Shown here: positions 27,649-36,325 of the stretch, piece after piece
Numbering within the stretch: the first letter of the stretch is position 1
How the letters are laid out: the number at the start of each line of letters is the position of its first letter
NCBI RefSeq assembly: GCF_009826975.1
Contig: NZ_WUMO01000008.1
Location: 62,001 to 126,000 of the forward strand
From: Flavobacterium sp. HBTb2-11-1
GTDB lineage: Bacteria > Bacteroidota > Bacteroidia > Flavobacteriales > Flavobacteriaceae
Length of the DNA: 64,000 nt
Direction: 5' to 3'
Made by a program: the position numbers and the translations under genes
The notes under the pieces: generated by a model
What the model was told of the DNA's origin: nothing
Databases searched by the model: none
What the model saw: only the letters and a program-made list of their open reading frames with translations

Positions 27649-27659
27649 ATAGCAAGGGC

Positions 27660-27752
27660 AAATACAATGACAAAATACAATATCAATTTTAATTTTTAAT
27701 TTTTTAAATTAATTATTGATTTTTGACATTGTCATTGAATTTTGATATTGTT
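27660..27752. repeat. Short inverted repeat between convergent genes
   Basis: ACAATGACAAAATACAATAT against ATTGTCATTGAATTTTGATA with an A+T-rich centre. It may work as a bidirectional terminator for the DUF6526 gene and the opposite membrane-protein gene. Confidence 0.5.
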
Positions 27753-28917
27753 ACTGATTTTTCTTTCTATTAAAAATAAGATAAAACAGAAAGAGTGCCA
27801 TCCAAACCGAAACGATTACAGCAAAATAAATTGCCATAATATTCGGATGCAAGTAATTAGGCTCGTAAAACAACTTATTTAGCGTCTTAAATTTTTCTGC
27901 TAAAGCTTTTCTATCAAAAGTATTTCGAATTCCGTTAAGCGGCTCATCTTGGTTATCTCTGTAATGATATACATCTTGAGTTAATTGCTTAGGAACTAAA
28001 CTCGTTTCTATGTTGTATTTTCTCAAAATCGTGTCTAATCTCTGAAAAGTATAGGTAAGCGAATCTTTCTTAGAATTATACAGTAATTTATAACGATCTA
28101 CAGCAGCCTGGTAAGTTTGTTTGCCAATAGAATCTCCATGAACAGGACTAAATAAAGATTTGTTTTCCAAGAAAATACAAATATCATTATCATGTTCCGG
28201 ATGAACCTGAATGCCTTTAAAAACAATTTCTGTACTATCGCCAATAACTGTTTTTGAGATAACTCTTTTGTACAACTCTTCTTTGTCAAAACCAAGAATA
28301 TCAAAAATACTATCTGCTTTATGGGTTGTTTTATCAAAAGTGCTTGTCAGCGCTTTTATGGTATCGATACTATAATAACTGGTTTCAGTAATTGGATATT
28401 CGCCCGTTACAATGGTATCTTCCTGCTTAATCACAGGATATGGTTTTGGATATAAAATGTTCTCGTAATTGAATAATTTCTCAGAACTGTAAGAAGTATA
28501 TCCATACAAAAACGGATTTAAAACATTCAAAAGTTTTTTGTCATTATTAAAATCATTTTCAGACAATTCTGTTTTCAGTTTAGCGTTCATTCCGAAACTG
28601 TAACTGATAAAAAATGAAAAAGTCAAAAATGAAATCAGCAGCAGACAAATGGCAACTTTAAAAAGATTACCACCTTTATAATTTTCTCTCGAATGATTTC
28701 GAATCAGAAAAATCAAGAAAATAAGCAAAAACAATCCGCTTACAAAAAAATGAGAAATCGAAACGTCATCATAAAATTTAAATCGGTAGAATTCGGTATA
28801 GATATTAATATTCTTGAGCCCTTCAAAAGTAAAATAACCGTATAAAAAGTAAGCTAGATGAATTAAGGCTAATACAATAACAGATTTTACGAAATAACGC
28901 TTTAGATTTTTTGTCAT
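27751..28917 (-). CDS. Hypothetical membrane protein with large extracytoplasmic domain
   Basis: The 388 residues have three N-terminal membrane helices (about 8-27, 52-72 and 85-108), a long hydrophilic middle and one C-terminal helix (about 363-384) followed by a Lys/Asn/Arg tail. The middle has many charged residues and repeated YY/Y-rich turns but no motif I recognise. It is likely an inner-membrane protein with a periplasmic domain. Neighbours are unrelated. Confidence 0.65.
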   Translation of the reverse strand: MTKNLKRYFVKSVIVLALIHLAYFLYGYFTFEGLKNINIYTEFYRFKFYDDVSISHFFVSGLFLLIFLIFLIRNHSRENYKGGNLFKVAICLLLISFLTFSFFISYSFGMNAKLKTELSENDFNNDKKLLNVLNPFLYGYTSYSSEKLFNYENILYPKPYPVIKQEDTIVTGEYPITETSYYSIDTIKALTSTFDKTTHKADSIFDILGFDKEELYKRVISKTVIGDSTEIVFKGIQVHPEHDNDICIFLENKSLFSPVHGDSIGKQTYQAAVDRYKLLYNSKKDSLTYTFQRLDTILRKYNIETSLVPKQLTQDVYHYRDNQDEPLNGIRNTFDRKALAEKFKTLNKLFYEPNYLHPNIMAIYFAVIVSVWMALFLFYLIFNRKKNQ

Positions 28918-28923
28918 TTTTTT

Positions 28924-29340
28924 AAGGGTGCTAAGGTTCTGAGATGCTAAGATACTAAGCTTCTAATATACTTAAAATTTATTTTTTCTTTCATAAAAAT
29001 ATAATAATCTGGGCGTGCCACCATTATAAAAAAAGGGCAAACCATAGCAAACCGCATATTCGCCCTTTTTTTATAATGCTGTCGGGCTGTCCATGCTGCT
29101 TCGGCAGCTTATTCCCATCCCTCACGCATCACGTTTTCAAAACAAGTTTCCAAAACATTTAGCCATTCAATAAAACTAACCGACAAAGAATTTCCGAAGA
29201 GACGCACTGCAGTGCGTCTAAAATTAGGATATCCCCAATCTGCCAATTTTTCGTTAGATGCACTGCAGTGCTCTACAAAAAAATTCAGAACCTCAGAACC
29301 CTAGCATCTCAGAATCTCAGAATCTCAGAATCTTAGCCCC
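28924..29340. repeat. Composite repeat region between membrane protein and MATE genes
   Basis: This 417-bp space holds no gene but several repeats: family C arms (AAGGTTCTGAGATGCTAAGA near 28930; AATCTCAGAATCTCAGAATC near 29308), a GC-rich block 29009-29132 with ATTATAAAAAAAGGGC paired to GCCCTTTTTTTATAAT and the words GTCGGGCTGTCC and ATCCCTCACGC, and two family E palindromes (GACGCACTGCAGTGCGTC at 29201 and GCACTGCAGTGC at 29261). Confidence 0.7.
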
Positions 29341-30762
29341 TTATTTAGAAATATCAAATCCCTCCTTCACAATTTCGCTTTCCACCTTATCAATCAATTT
29401 ATTGGTTTTACCGGTCAATCTTTCCTTCTTCCAATCGCCTTTTGCATATATGGCTACTGTAATTAAAGCCGTTATAACAGAAGCAATCGGAAAAGCCCAC
29501 CAGATTCCAATTTTGCCCAAAGAAGTATTATGAGACAAAATATAAGCCAACGGAAATTGAATTACCCATTGTGAAACTAAAGTTAGAATCATTGGTAATT
29601 TGGTATTTCCAACAGCACGAAAGACGCCTGTTAGACAAAGCTGCAAACCAAGAAATCCCCAAGAAAGACACGTAATTCTTAGCAATTCTGTTCCACCTTC
29701 AATAACTGCTTGATCGTTTGGAACAAAAAAGGCAATTAAATACGGAGCAAAAATAAAAGCAATAATTCCTAGACCAGTCAATAATCCGAAACCTAAATAT
29801 GCTCCTAACTTTGATATTTCGGCGGCACGAGTAACATTCCCTGCTCCAATATTTTGTCCTACAAGAGTGGCAATCGCCATAGACAAACCTAAAGCTGGAA
29901 TTAAAATCAGCTGAATCAAATTGGAACCTGCTCCATAAGAAGCCACTGTCAATGTACCGAAACGAACAATCAGAAACGTAATAGCCATCATTCCCAAAGC
30001 ACGCATAGACTGCTCGATTGAAGACGGAAAACCAATTTCAAAAGCTCTTTTAATATGTTTACAATCAGGTTTAAAATCGGCAATGCGAAGATGAATTCCG
30101 TGATTTCCTCTAAATAAAATCGCAAATCCGATTATAATTGCCAGAAGCTGTGTCGATAAAGTTGCTAAGGCAGCACCTTTTACACCCAAAGCAGGAATAA
30201 AATTCCATCCGTAAATAAACAACGGATCGAGTGCAAAATTCAGAATAACAGTTCCTAAAACTATATAAACAGGCAAAGTCACGCGCCCAACACCACGCAT
30301 GATCGATTGGAAAATCATAAATCCGAAACTAAAAACCAAACCGACAAACGCGACACGCATAAATCCTAACGCATCGACATAAACTGTAGGTTCTACCTTT
30401 AGCAGATATAAAAAATATGGACTCAAAATATACCCGACAATCGACAAGAAAACAGAAACTATAATTACCATCGACAAAGTCTGCGCCGCAACGTGATTGA
30501 CCATTTTTTGGTTTCCTGCACCGAAATACTGTGCAATTAAGATAGAACCCGCAATAGCCAGTCCTGTTCCTAAAGCGATGGTTAAAAATATTACAGGCGT
30601 ACTTATAGAAACCGCAGCAACGGCATCTCCGCCCAAACGCCCTACCCAAAAAGCATCTACCAACTGATATGCGGCTTGTAATAAATTAGCAATCATAATT
30701 GGGACTGCTAATTTTAATAATGAAGAAAGGATTGGCCCTTCTAACAATTCGTTTTTTTTCAT
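29341..30762 (-). CDS. MATE-family efflux transporter
   Basis: This 473-residue protein with about 12 membrane helices has two MatE repeats: VPIMIANLLQAAYQLVDAFW and VGRLGGDAVAAVSIS at the start and IGFPSSIEQSMRALGMMAIT in the second half, with TLVGQNIGAGNVTRA as the repeat-2 hallmark. It exports cationic drugs or metabolites with Na+ or H+. A MarR-type gene lies 62 bp upstream in the same direction, and a 16-bp palindrome in that gap suggests direct repression. Confidence 0.92.
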   Translation of the reverse strand: MKKNELLEGPILSSLLKLAVPIMIANLLQAAYQLVDAFWVGRLGGDAVAAVSISTPVIFLTIALGTGLAIAGSILIAQYFGAGNQKMVNHVAAQTLSMVIIVSVFLSIVGYILSPYFLYLLKVEPTVYVDALGFMRVAFVGLVFSFGFMIFQSIMRGVGRVTLPVYIVLGTVILNFALDPLFIYGWNFIPALGVKGAALATLSTQLLAIIIGFAILFRGNHGIHLRIADFKPDCKHIKRAFEIGFPSSIEQSMRALGMMAITFLIVRFGTLTVASYGAGSNLIQLILIPALGLSMAIATLVGQNIGAGNVTRAAEISKLGAYLGFGLLTGLGIIAFIFAPYLIAFFVPNDQAVIEGGTELLRITCLSWGFLGLQLCLTGVFRAVGNTKLPMILTLVSQWVIQFPLAYILSHNTSLGKIGIWWAFPIASVITALITVAIYAKGDWKKERLTGKTNKLIDKVESEIVKEGFDISK

Positions 30763-30790
30763 TTATCCAAATACTAATTATCCCTAAATA

Positions 30791-30806
30791 AGTTGATATG
30801 TCAACT
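30791..30806 (-). promoter_or_regulatory. Putative MarR operator before the MATE gene
   Basis: AGTTGATATGTCAACT has perfect 6-bp arms around TATG. It lies between the marR-type stop and the MATE start. A matching site lies before the marR-type gene at 31322. Confidence 0.65.
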
Positions 30807-30824
30807 TTTAAAAGTCAAAAAAAA

Positions 30825-31301
30825 TCAAAGCGTTTCAAGCTTATCTGCATACGATCTCACAGCATTCAGCGCTTCGATTCTTTCTTTTGGAGAAAAAACA
30901 GACATTACTTCCTCTTCTGCTCTTTTCATCAGAGAACGAATGTTTTTTGCCAATGCGATTCCCTCATTTGTAAGACTTACAATATTTTTTCGCTTATCTT
31001 TTTTATCTTTTACTACTTCAACCAAATTCTTTTTTTCTAATGCTGAAATACTTCTTAAAATAGAAGATTTGTCGCGCATTGTTTTATCTGACAGCTCTCT
31101 TTGCGAAAGACTATTATGATGCAGAATCATTAACAATGGCAATTGTTCCAGCTGTAAAGTGATTCCTGCTTCATTCATTAACGCATTTGTTCGTCTGAAA
31201 ATTGCTCGTTTGATACGGTGAATCTGAAAGAAGAAACTGTCTGATATTTCTTCTTTCCAAAAGTTTGAAAAATTGTCCTTATCGGTATGTTTTTTTTCCA
31301 T
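30825..31301 (-). CDS. MarR-family transcriptional regulator
   Basis: This 158-residue protein has the MarR winged helix (about 55-130): LPLLMILHHNSLSQRELSDK, SSILRSISALEKKNLVEVVK and the wing DKKDKRKNIVSLTNEG with the Asp-x-Arg wing tip in DKRKN. Flanking helices would form the dimer. It is directly upstream of the MATE exporter with matching palindromes in both promoters, so it is probably an autorepressor of an efflux pair. Confidence 0.9.
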   Translation of the reverse strand: MEKKHTDKDNFSNFWKEEISDSFFFQIHRIKRAIFRRTNALMNEAGITLQLEQLPLLMILHHNSLSQRELSDKTMRDKSSILRSISALEKKNLVEVVKDKKDKRKNIVSLTNEGIALAKNIRSLMKRAEEEVMSVFSPKERIEALNAVRSYADKLETL

Positions 31302-31321
31302 GATGCAAAATTACAAAAAAG

Positions 31322-31336
31322 AGTGACATGTCAACT
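31322..31336 (-). promoter_or_regulatory. Putative MarR autoregulatory operator
   Basis: AGTGACATGTCAACT, 20 bp before the marR start, shares TGAnATGTCAACT with the site at 30791. Confidence 0.6.
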
Positions 31337-31475
31337 ATTTTTAATAAAAATCCTTATTTTATTGATACACAATTGCTTCATAAAAATAATTCGGCTTTAA
31401 AAACAAAAATGAACGATTATTTTTACTAACTTTAATTGTTAAATATTACCTAATAAAAACTTAAAAACTAATCTG

Positions 31476-32387
31476 ATGAAACAATTATTTATTTTTTTGG
31501 TAATGATGCTCCTTTGGATTCCGCTAAATGCTCAGACAATTGCTGAAGCCACTAAAAACGAAGACTTAACAACTTTTAAAACTGAAACTGACGATTTTCA
31601 AGATAATAGCGTTGATGATCTGCCCTGGCACAATAGAAAATTTAAAGTTTCTGCCGGTGGTTTTTTTCCTGTAAATAATACTGTGGTTAAAGTTGAAGGA
31701 AATAACGGAAATATAGGAACTGAAATTGACCTGGAAAATGATTTAGGATTTACTAAATCAAGTGCGTCTTTTTTGGGAACTTTTGATTGGCGCATTTCTA
31801 AAAGATCACGATTAGGTTTTGAGTATTTTGTGCTGGACCGAACTGCAACCAAAACACTGCAAAGAGATATTAATTTTGGAGATCATACGTATCCTGTAGA
31901 TGGTAGGGTTCAAGGTACTTTTAATGTACAGATTGCCAGAATTGCCTATGGTTATGCTATTTTATCTAAACCGAAATACCAAGCCGGTCTATTAATTGGG
32001 GCGCATGTTCTTTTTGCAGATCTGGGCTTACGATTAGAAGCGAATACACAAAGTGTAGAATATCATGATAGCTTTGACTTTACTGCCCCACTGCCAGATG
32101 TTGGAATATGGGGAGAATTTGTTCTCGGAAAACGTTGGGGTTTATATGCCAACGTAAATTATCTTGCCGTAAAAATTGATGAAACCGATGGACGAATTAT
32201 AAGCTACAATTTATCGGTATTATATAATGTGGTTAAAAACTTCAGCCTTACTGCGGGTTATACCGGTCTGAATTTTAGAATTGATACTGTTCAAGATCGA
32301 TTAAACGGCTTCTTAAAATGGGGCTATAACGGACCAACGCTAACAGCTGTTTACACTTTTGGAAAACATGTTAAGGTAACTAAATAG
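31476..32387 (+). CDS. Outer-membrane beta-barrel protein, unknown function
   Basis: The 303 residues begin with a signal peptide (QLFIFLVMMLLWIPLNAQ, cleavage after about 20) and then show alternating hydrophobic strands with aromatic girdles (SFLGTFDWRISKRSRLGFEY, IARIAYGYAILSKPKYQAGL, LYANVNYLAVKI, PTLTAVYTF) ending in a beta-signal-like strand. A 12-14-strand porin-like or OmpW-like barrel is likely; no firm family. It stands alone. Confidence 0.7.
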   Translation: MKQLFIFLVMMLLWIPLNAQTIAEATKNEDLTTFKTETDDFQDNSVDDLPWHNRKFKVSAGGFFPVNNTVVKVEGNNGNIGTEIDLENDLGFTKSSASFLGTFDWRISKRSRLGFEYFVLDRTATKTLQRDINFGDHTYPVDGRVQGTFNVQIARIAYGYAILSKPKYQAGLLIGAHVLFADLGLRLEANTQSVEYHDSFDFTAPLPDVGIWGEFVLGKRWGLYANVNYLAVKIDETDGRIISYNLSVLYNVVKNFSLTAGYTGLNFRIDTVQDRLNGFLKWGYNGPTLTAVYTFGKHVKVTK

Positions 32388-32611
32388 AGGTTCTAAGATC
32401 CTGAGATACTAAGGTTCTAAGTTTTTTCTACCGCAAAGAGCGCAAAGAATTACGCAAAGCACGCAATTTTTTTTATCTCGCAAAGACGCAGAGTCGCAAA
32501 GTATATAAAAAAACTTTGCGACTCTGCGTCTTTGCGAGCAATTTAAACAGCAAGTTCGCAAAAGCTTAATAATAAAACTTTGCGTAATTCTTTGCGCTCT
32601 TTGCGGTTAAA
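32387..32611. repeat. Family C arm and nested family B inverted repeat, copy 2
   Basis: After a family C arm (GGTTCTAAGATCCTGAGATA) come two nested inverted repeats: outer CCGCAAAGAGCGCAAAGAAT (32431-) with its complement ending at 32608, inner CTCGCAAAGACGCAGAGTCG (32477-) with its complement ending at 32538. A reverse family C arm is at 32723-32756. Confidence 0.75.
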
Positions 32612-32621
32612 TAGATATACA

Positions 32622-32660
32622 AAAACAAACCCAATAACTTTATAGCTATCGGGTTTGTTA
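32622..32660 (-). terminator. Terminator of the polysaccharide locus
   Basis: On the minus strand AACAAACCC-GATAGC-TATAAAGTTATT-GGGTTTGTT is followed by TTTTT. It lies about 100 bp after the GH97 stop. Confidence 0.7.
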
Positions 32661-32675
32661 CCAAACTTAAACTTA

Positions 32676-32705
32676 CTTAACTTAACTTAACTTAACTTAA
32701 CTTAA
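32676..32705. repeat. (CTTAA)6 pentanucleotide tandem repeat
   Basis: Six perfect CTTAA units, with a degenerate unit on each side, in the non-coding tail of the polysaccharide locus. Confidence 0.85.
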
Positions 32706-32759
32706 CTCAAAATAAAACTTTATAAACTTAGATTCTTAGAAACTTAGAATCTTAAAAGA

Positions 32760-34778
32760 CTATTTTTCGATTGGAGAAAATTTTACTGCTGTTCCGCCGC
32801 CAGCTGCCAATTTGATGTTTAAAACAGTTTTGCTGTTTACTTTTTGTTTAGAGATTGCTACAGGATATGGGTTTGTTTTATAATTTGCTCCAGGTCCGTC
32901 TGCGTAGATTTCTGCTTCGTATTCTTTGTCCTTATCTAAAAAAGATAAGGCAACTTTTAAATCTCTTGCATTTCTATTAGTGATCGAGCCTAAATACCAA
33001 TTCTTTTCATCCCAATCTTTGCGGGCAATTGTAGCGTATTCTCCAATTTTAGAATCTAAAACTTTCGTGTCAGACCAAGTGCAAGGCACATCTTTTATGA
33101 ATTGAAATTCTGGTTTGCCTTCATAATTTTCAGGTAAATCAGATGCCATTTGCAACGGACTGAAAATAATCACATACAATGCCAATTGATTTGCTAAAGT
33201 GGTTTGCACTTTTGCTCCAGATGGCGTTTTATAATCAAAATTGAAGTTCCCTGGTGTATAATCAAATGGTCCAGAAAGCATTCTTGTAAAAGGCAGAGTT
33301 GTTAAATGCTCAGGCGTATTTCCTCCGTCTACAGACCATGCGTTATATTCCTGTCCTCTTCCGCCTTCTTGCGACATGAAGTTCGGATATGTACGCTGTA
33401 AACCCGTTCCTTTCATCGGTTCGTGGTTATCAATCATAATGTGATATTTAGCCGCCGTTTCGATTACTTTTCTATAATGACGAGCGCCATATTGGCTATC
33501 ATGCCATTCTTTTTTGTCCAAATATTTGTTTACATAACCCGTTTTAACAGAATTCACGCCCATTTTCTGATACAATTTGAACGCGTCTTCCAACTGGTTT
33601 TCATAATTTTTGGTTGCTCCAGCTGTTTCATGATGTCCGATTAAACGAACATTTTTCATGGCAGCATATTTTGTAATTTCTTCCAAATTAAAATCCGGAT
33701 AAGCTTTTACAAAACTAAATGTATTGCCGTCAGCGGTCCAGTCGCCATCCCAACCTTCATTCCATCCTTCAACCAAAACTCCGTCAAAACCGTTTTTCGC
33801 AGCAAAATCGATGTACTCTTTTGTGTTTTTGGTCGTGGCACCGTGTTTAGGGCCTTGCCCCCAAGTGTATTTTTCCAAATGCATTCCCCACCAAATTCCA
33901 ATATATTTAGATGGAGTGATCCAAGATAAATCTTCAATTTTTGAAGGTTCGTTCAGGTTTAGCATAATGGTTGAAGTTGCTACCTCACCAGGAGTTTTAC
34001 CCACAACAATAGTTCTCCAAGGCGTTTTAAAAGGTGTTTCTGCGTATACTTTTACACCATCAGCCCACGGCACTAAATCACTTTTGTATTGTTTGTCTGT
34101 AGTTTTCAAAAGCGTCATTGAGGCAAAATCTGTTAGGTTGGCTTCATGAATGGCTACATATAATTTGTCTTTAGTTTCAAAAGTTGCTGGCGTATTGATC
34201 GTATCTGTTTTACTCATTAACGTTTTACGGTATTCGCTTTCGTAATAACTGTTTTCGCGGTGAACTGGAATCCACCAAACGTCATTGTTGTCTTTAAATG
34301 TAAATTGCGTTACTTCATTAGAGATTTTTACTTTTCCTAAATGAGGCTGTTTTGGAAATTCATAACGAAATCCGACACCATCATCAAAAACCCTGAAAAT
34401 GATATCAACTAGACGCTCCTCACCTTTTGCTTCTTTTAAGTGAACAATCAGTTCGTTATGATGATCTCTTACTTTTTTGAATTCGCCCCAAGGCTGTTCC
34501 CAAGTTTCATCTGCCGATTTTTCTTCTGTCGAAACGACTTCAAAACCATCAGTCATTTTTGCTAAACCTTGAAATTCAAATCCCATGAGAGAAGGCTCAA
34601 TAACCGATTTTCCATTAGAAGAAAAACTGTATTGCGGTTGTCCAGAAGGTGTCAATTCAAAGGTTAATTCAGATATTTTTTCAGGAGAACTGATTTTATA
34701 CGTTTTTTTAGTACTGCAGGCCATAATCAGCATTGATGCGAATGCCACAAGACAGTATCTATATTTTCTGTTTTTCAT
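32760..34778 (-). CDS. GH97-family alpha-glucosidase-type lipoprotein (SusB-like)
   Basis: The 672 residues start with a lipoprotein signal (VAFASMLIMAC, Cys21). The GH97 N-terminal beta-sandwich (about 30-280) is followed by the catalytic barrel with YIGIWWGMHLEKYTWGQGPK, HHETAGATKNYENQLEDAF, IDNHEPMKGTGLQRTYPNF and SQEGGRGQEYN. Glu453, Glu471 and Glu477 sit where SusB-type inverting enzymes have their catalytic and Ca-ligand Glu residues, so alpha-glucosidase activity is more likely than the retaining alpha-galactosidase type. It is the last gene of the locus. Confidence 0.92.
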   Translation of the reverse strand: MKNRKYRYCLVAFASMLIMACSTKKTYKISSPEKISELTFELTPSGQPQYSFSSNGKSVIEPSLMGFEFQGLAKMTDGFEVVSTEEKSADETWEQPWGEFKKVRDHHNELIVHLKEAKGEERLVDIIFRVFDDGVGFRYEFPKQPHLGKVKISNEVTQFTFKDNNDVWWIPVHRENSYYESEYRKTLMSKTDTINTPATFETKDKLYVAIHEANLTDFASMTLLKTTDKQYKSDLVPWADGVKVYAETPFKTPWRTIVVGKTPGEVATSTIMLNLNEPSKIEDLSWITPSKYIGIWWGMHLEKYTWGQGPKHGATTKNTKEYIDFAAKNGFDGVLVEGWNEGWDGDWTADGNTFSFVKAYPDFNLEEITKYAAMKNVRLIGHHETAGATKNYENQLEDAFKLYQKMGVNSVKTGYVNKYLDKKEWHDSQYGARHYRKVIETAAKYHIMIDNHEPMKGTGLQRTYPNFMSQEGGRGQEYNAWSVDGGNTPEHLTTLPFTRMLSGPFDYTPGNFNFDYKTPSGAKVQTTLANQLALYVIIFSPLQMASDLPENYEGKPEFQFIKDVPCTWSDTKVLDSKIGEYATIARKDWDEKNWYLGSITNRNARDLKVALSFLDKDKEYEAEIYADGPGANYKTNPYPVAISKQKVNSKTVLNIKLAAGGGTAVKFSPIEK

Positions 34779-34803
34779 TATTTAAATTGTATTAATTACA
34801 GCT

Positions 34804-36048
34804 CTATTTTATTTCGTTTATTACTTGTTTTGCTTTTGCTGGCTGCATCGAAACAAAATAATTAAACGCTTGGTCGAGTTTTTTCTGGATTTCGACATTT
34901 CCTTTTTTCTGTACGCGTAAATCATACAATTTGCTGATATCTGGAAATACGCTTTCTGTATTTTTTACTCCAGAGAAAGTTTTTATTTTTTCGATAAAAG
35001 AATAGCCAAACTCCACTGTTGGCTCCATCATGGTTCCTTCTCCGAAATCATTCCACGTAATCAGCTGCAGGTAATTTACATTGGCATTTTTTGCTAAAGC
35101 AAGAGTTTCATCAAGCGTTGCTCCATTGTTATGATCAATCGTCCAACCTATCGCTGCGCCACCTCCGCCTTCAGCATAAAAGTCTTTAAAACCTGGATAA
35201 GCACTTCCCATTGCTACGCTCAATTTTGGTTTGGTATTGGTATAGAAATTTGTGAGGTAACTGTTGTCTTTGTATACCCAAGCATATTCACCAGAAGCAT
35301 TTTCTCCTGCCATTGAAGAGTGATCCCAAAGTGTCAAGAAAGTTGGTTTTGCTGTTAAAGTATTAAAGACATTTGTCCATTCAGCTGGGGTCTTTAGAAC
35401 AATTGGTCCAAAATTCATTAAAAGCGGTTTGCCATTGATCTTAATATAATTAGCATCAGAAAAATAATTCTTTTCTACATAAGCCAGATCTGTTTTTGCT
35501 GCACCAGTTACTGAAATTGCCTTTCCTGCATTGACAACATTCGTCAAAAATCGATCTTCGTATACAATGGCATATTCCAAACCTACTTTGTCAAGCATTT
35601 CAATAAGCTGATCTGTATTTTCTTTAACCATTCTATAATCATTTACATCGTAAGTGCCATACCAGTCGATCAAAACTCCATCAATTCCTGAATATTTCAT
35701 CAACAGCAAATGATTCTCAATCACATTTTTATCGCCTGAGTGATAAGGTCCAATCAGCGGATAATAATACGATGCAATTTCTCTTCGGCCATTTGCTCCT
35801 ATATTGTTCGGATTTTTGTTTGCCATTGTCCAATGATATCCCCATTTTTTATCGGCACTACTTTCGTTGGTTTCAAACCACGGCATATAGTGCATATAAA
35901 TCTTGGTGCTGTTGGTTTTCTCAATCGCAACAGGTACTGTTTTTTCTGGTTCTACTGGTTTGTCTGGCCCTTTGTCATCGCTGCTGCAGCCGGCAGCCAT
36001 CACAATGCTCATCAAACCGAAAACCAACGATGTGATATATCTTTTCAT
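34804..36048 (-). CDS. GH71/GH99-like glycoside hydrolase lipoprotein
   Basis: The 414 residues begin with a lipoprotein signal (SIVMAAGC, Cys21) and then a (beta/alpha)8 domain: YMHYMPWFETNESSADKKWG, YYYPLIGPYHSGDKNVIENH, LLMKYSGIDGVLIDWYGTYD, AIVYEDRF and LITWNDFGEGTMMEP. The GPYxSxDxxVIxxH and DGVxIDWYG pattern is that of GH99-like and GH71-like enzymes (endo-alpha-mannosidase, alpha-1,3-glucanase). Which activity applies is not clear. It lies 25 bp upstream of the GH97 gene, so both act on the same glycan. Confidence 0.82.
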   Translation of the reverse strand: MKRYITSLVFGLMSIVMAAGCSSDDKGPDKPVEPEKTVPVAIEKTNSTKIYMHYMPWFETNESSADKKWGYHWTMANKNPNNIGANGRREIASYYYPLIGPYHSGDKNVIENHLLLMKYSGIDGVLIDWYGTYDVNDYRMVKENTDQLIEMLDKVGLEYAIVYEDRFLTNVVNAGKAISVTGAAKTDLAYVEKNYFSDANYIKINGKPLLMNFGPIVLKTPAEWTNVFNTLTAKPTFLTLWDHSSMAGENASGEYAWVYKDNSYLTNFYTNTKPKLSVAMGSAYPGFKDFYAEGGGGAAIGWTIDHNNGATLDETLALAKNANVNYLQLITWNDFGEGTMMEPTVEFGYSFIEKIKTFSGVKNTESVFPDISKLYDLRVQKKGNVEIQKKLDQAFNYFVSMQPAKAKQVINEIK

Positions 36049-36077
36049 ATTGAGATACTATTTTATTTACTTAATAA

Positions 36078-36230
36078 TTTAAACACATAGAAACATAGCT
36101 TTTTGAAACTTAGAAAAAGGCTTTTCACTTACATAAATACATCCCGATAGCTATCGGGACTATGTGTGAGAAACTAGTTTCTTTCCTTTTCCTTTTTTAC
36201 ACATAAAAACCTATGTTTCTATGTGTTAAA
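36078..36230. repeat. Intergenic inverted-repeat element, family A copy 2
   Basis: Ends TTTAAACACATAGAAACATA and CTATGTTTCTATGTGTTAAA; the centre is in reverse orientation to copy 1 (AAAGGCTTTTCACTT) and contains a perfect palindrome CCCGATAGCTATCGGG. It sits inside the polysaccharide locus between SusD and the GH99-like gene. Confidence 0.75.
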
Positions 36231-36325
36231 CATATTTTAAGCACTGTCGATCTATTTAATGCAACATTTAAAAACATGTCAGCCTTCCACGACTAACCAA
36301 CATGGAAGACTGACATTCTAGTAAC

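Noticed and set aside
29258-29533. A 91-codon plus-strand frame
   Set aside because: It begins in repeats and then runs antisense to the MATE gene.
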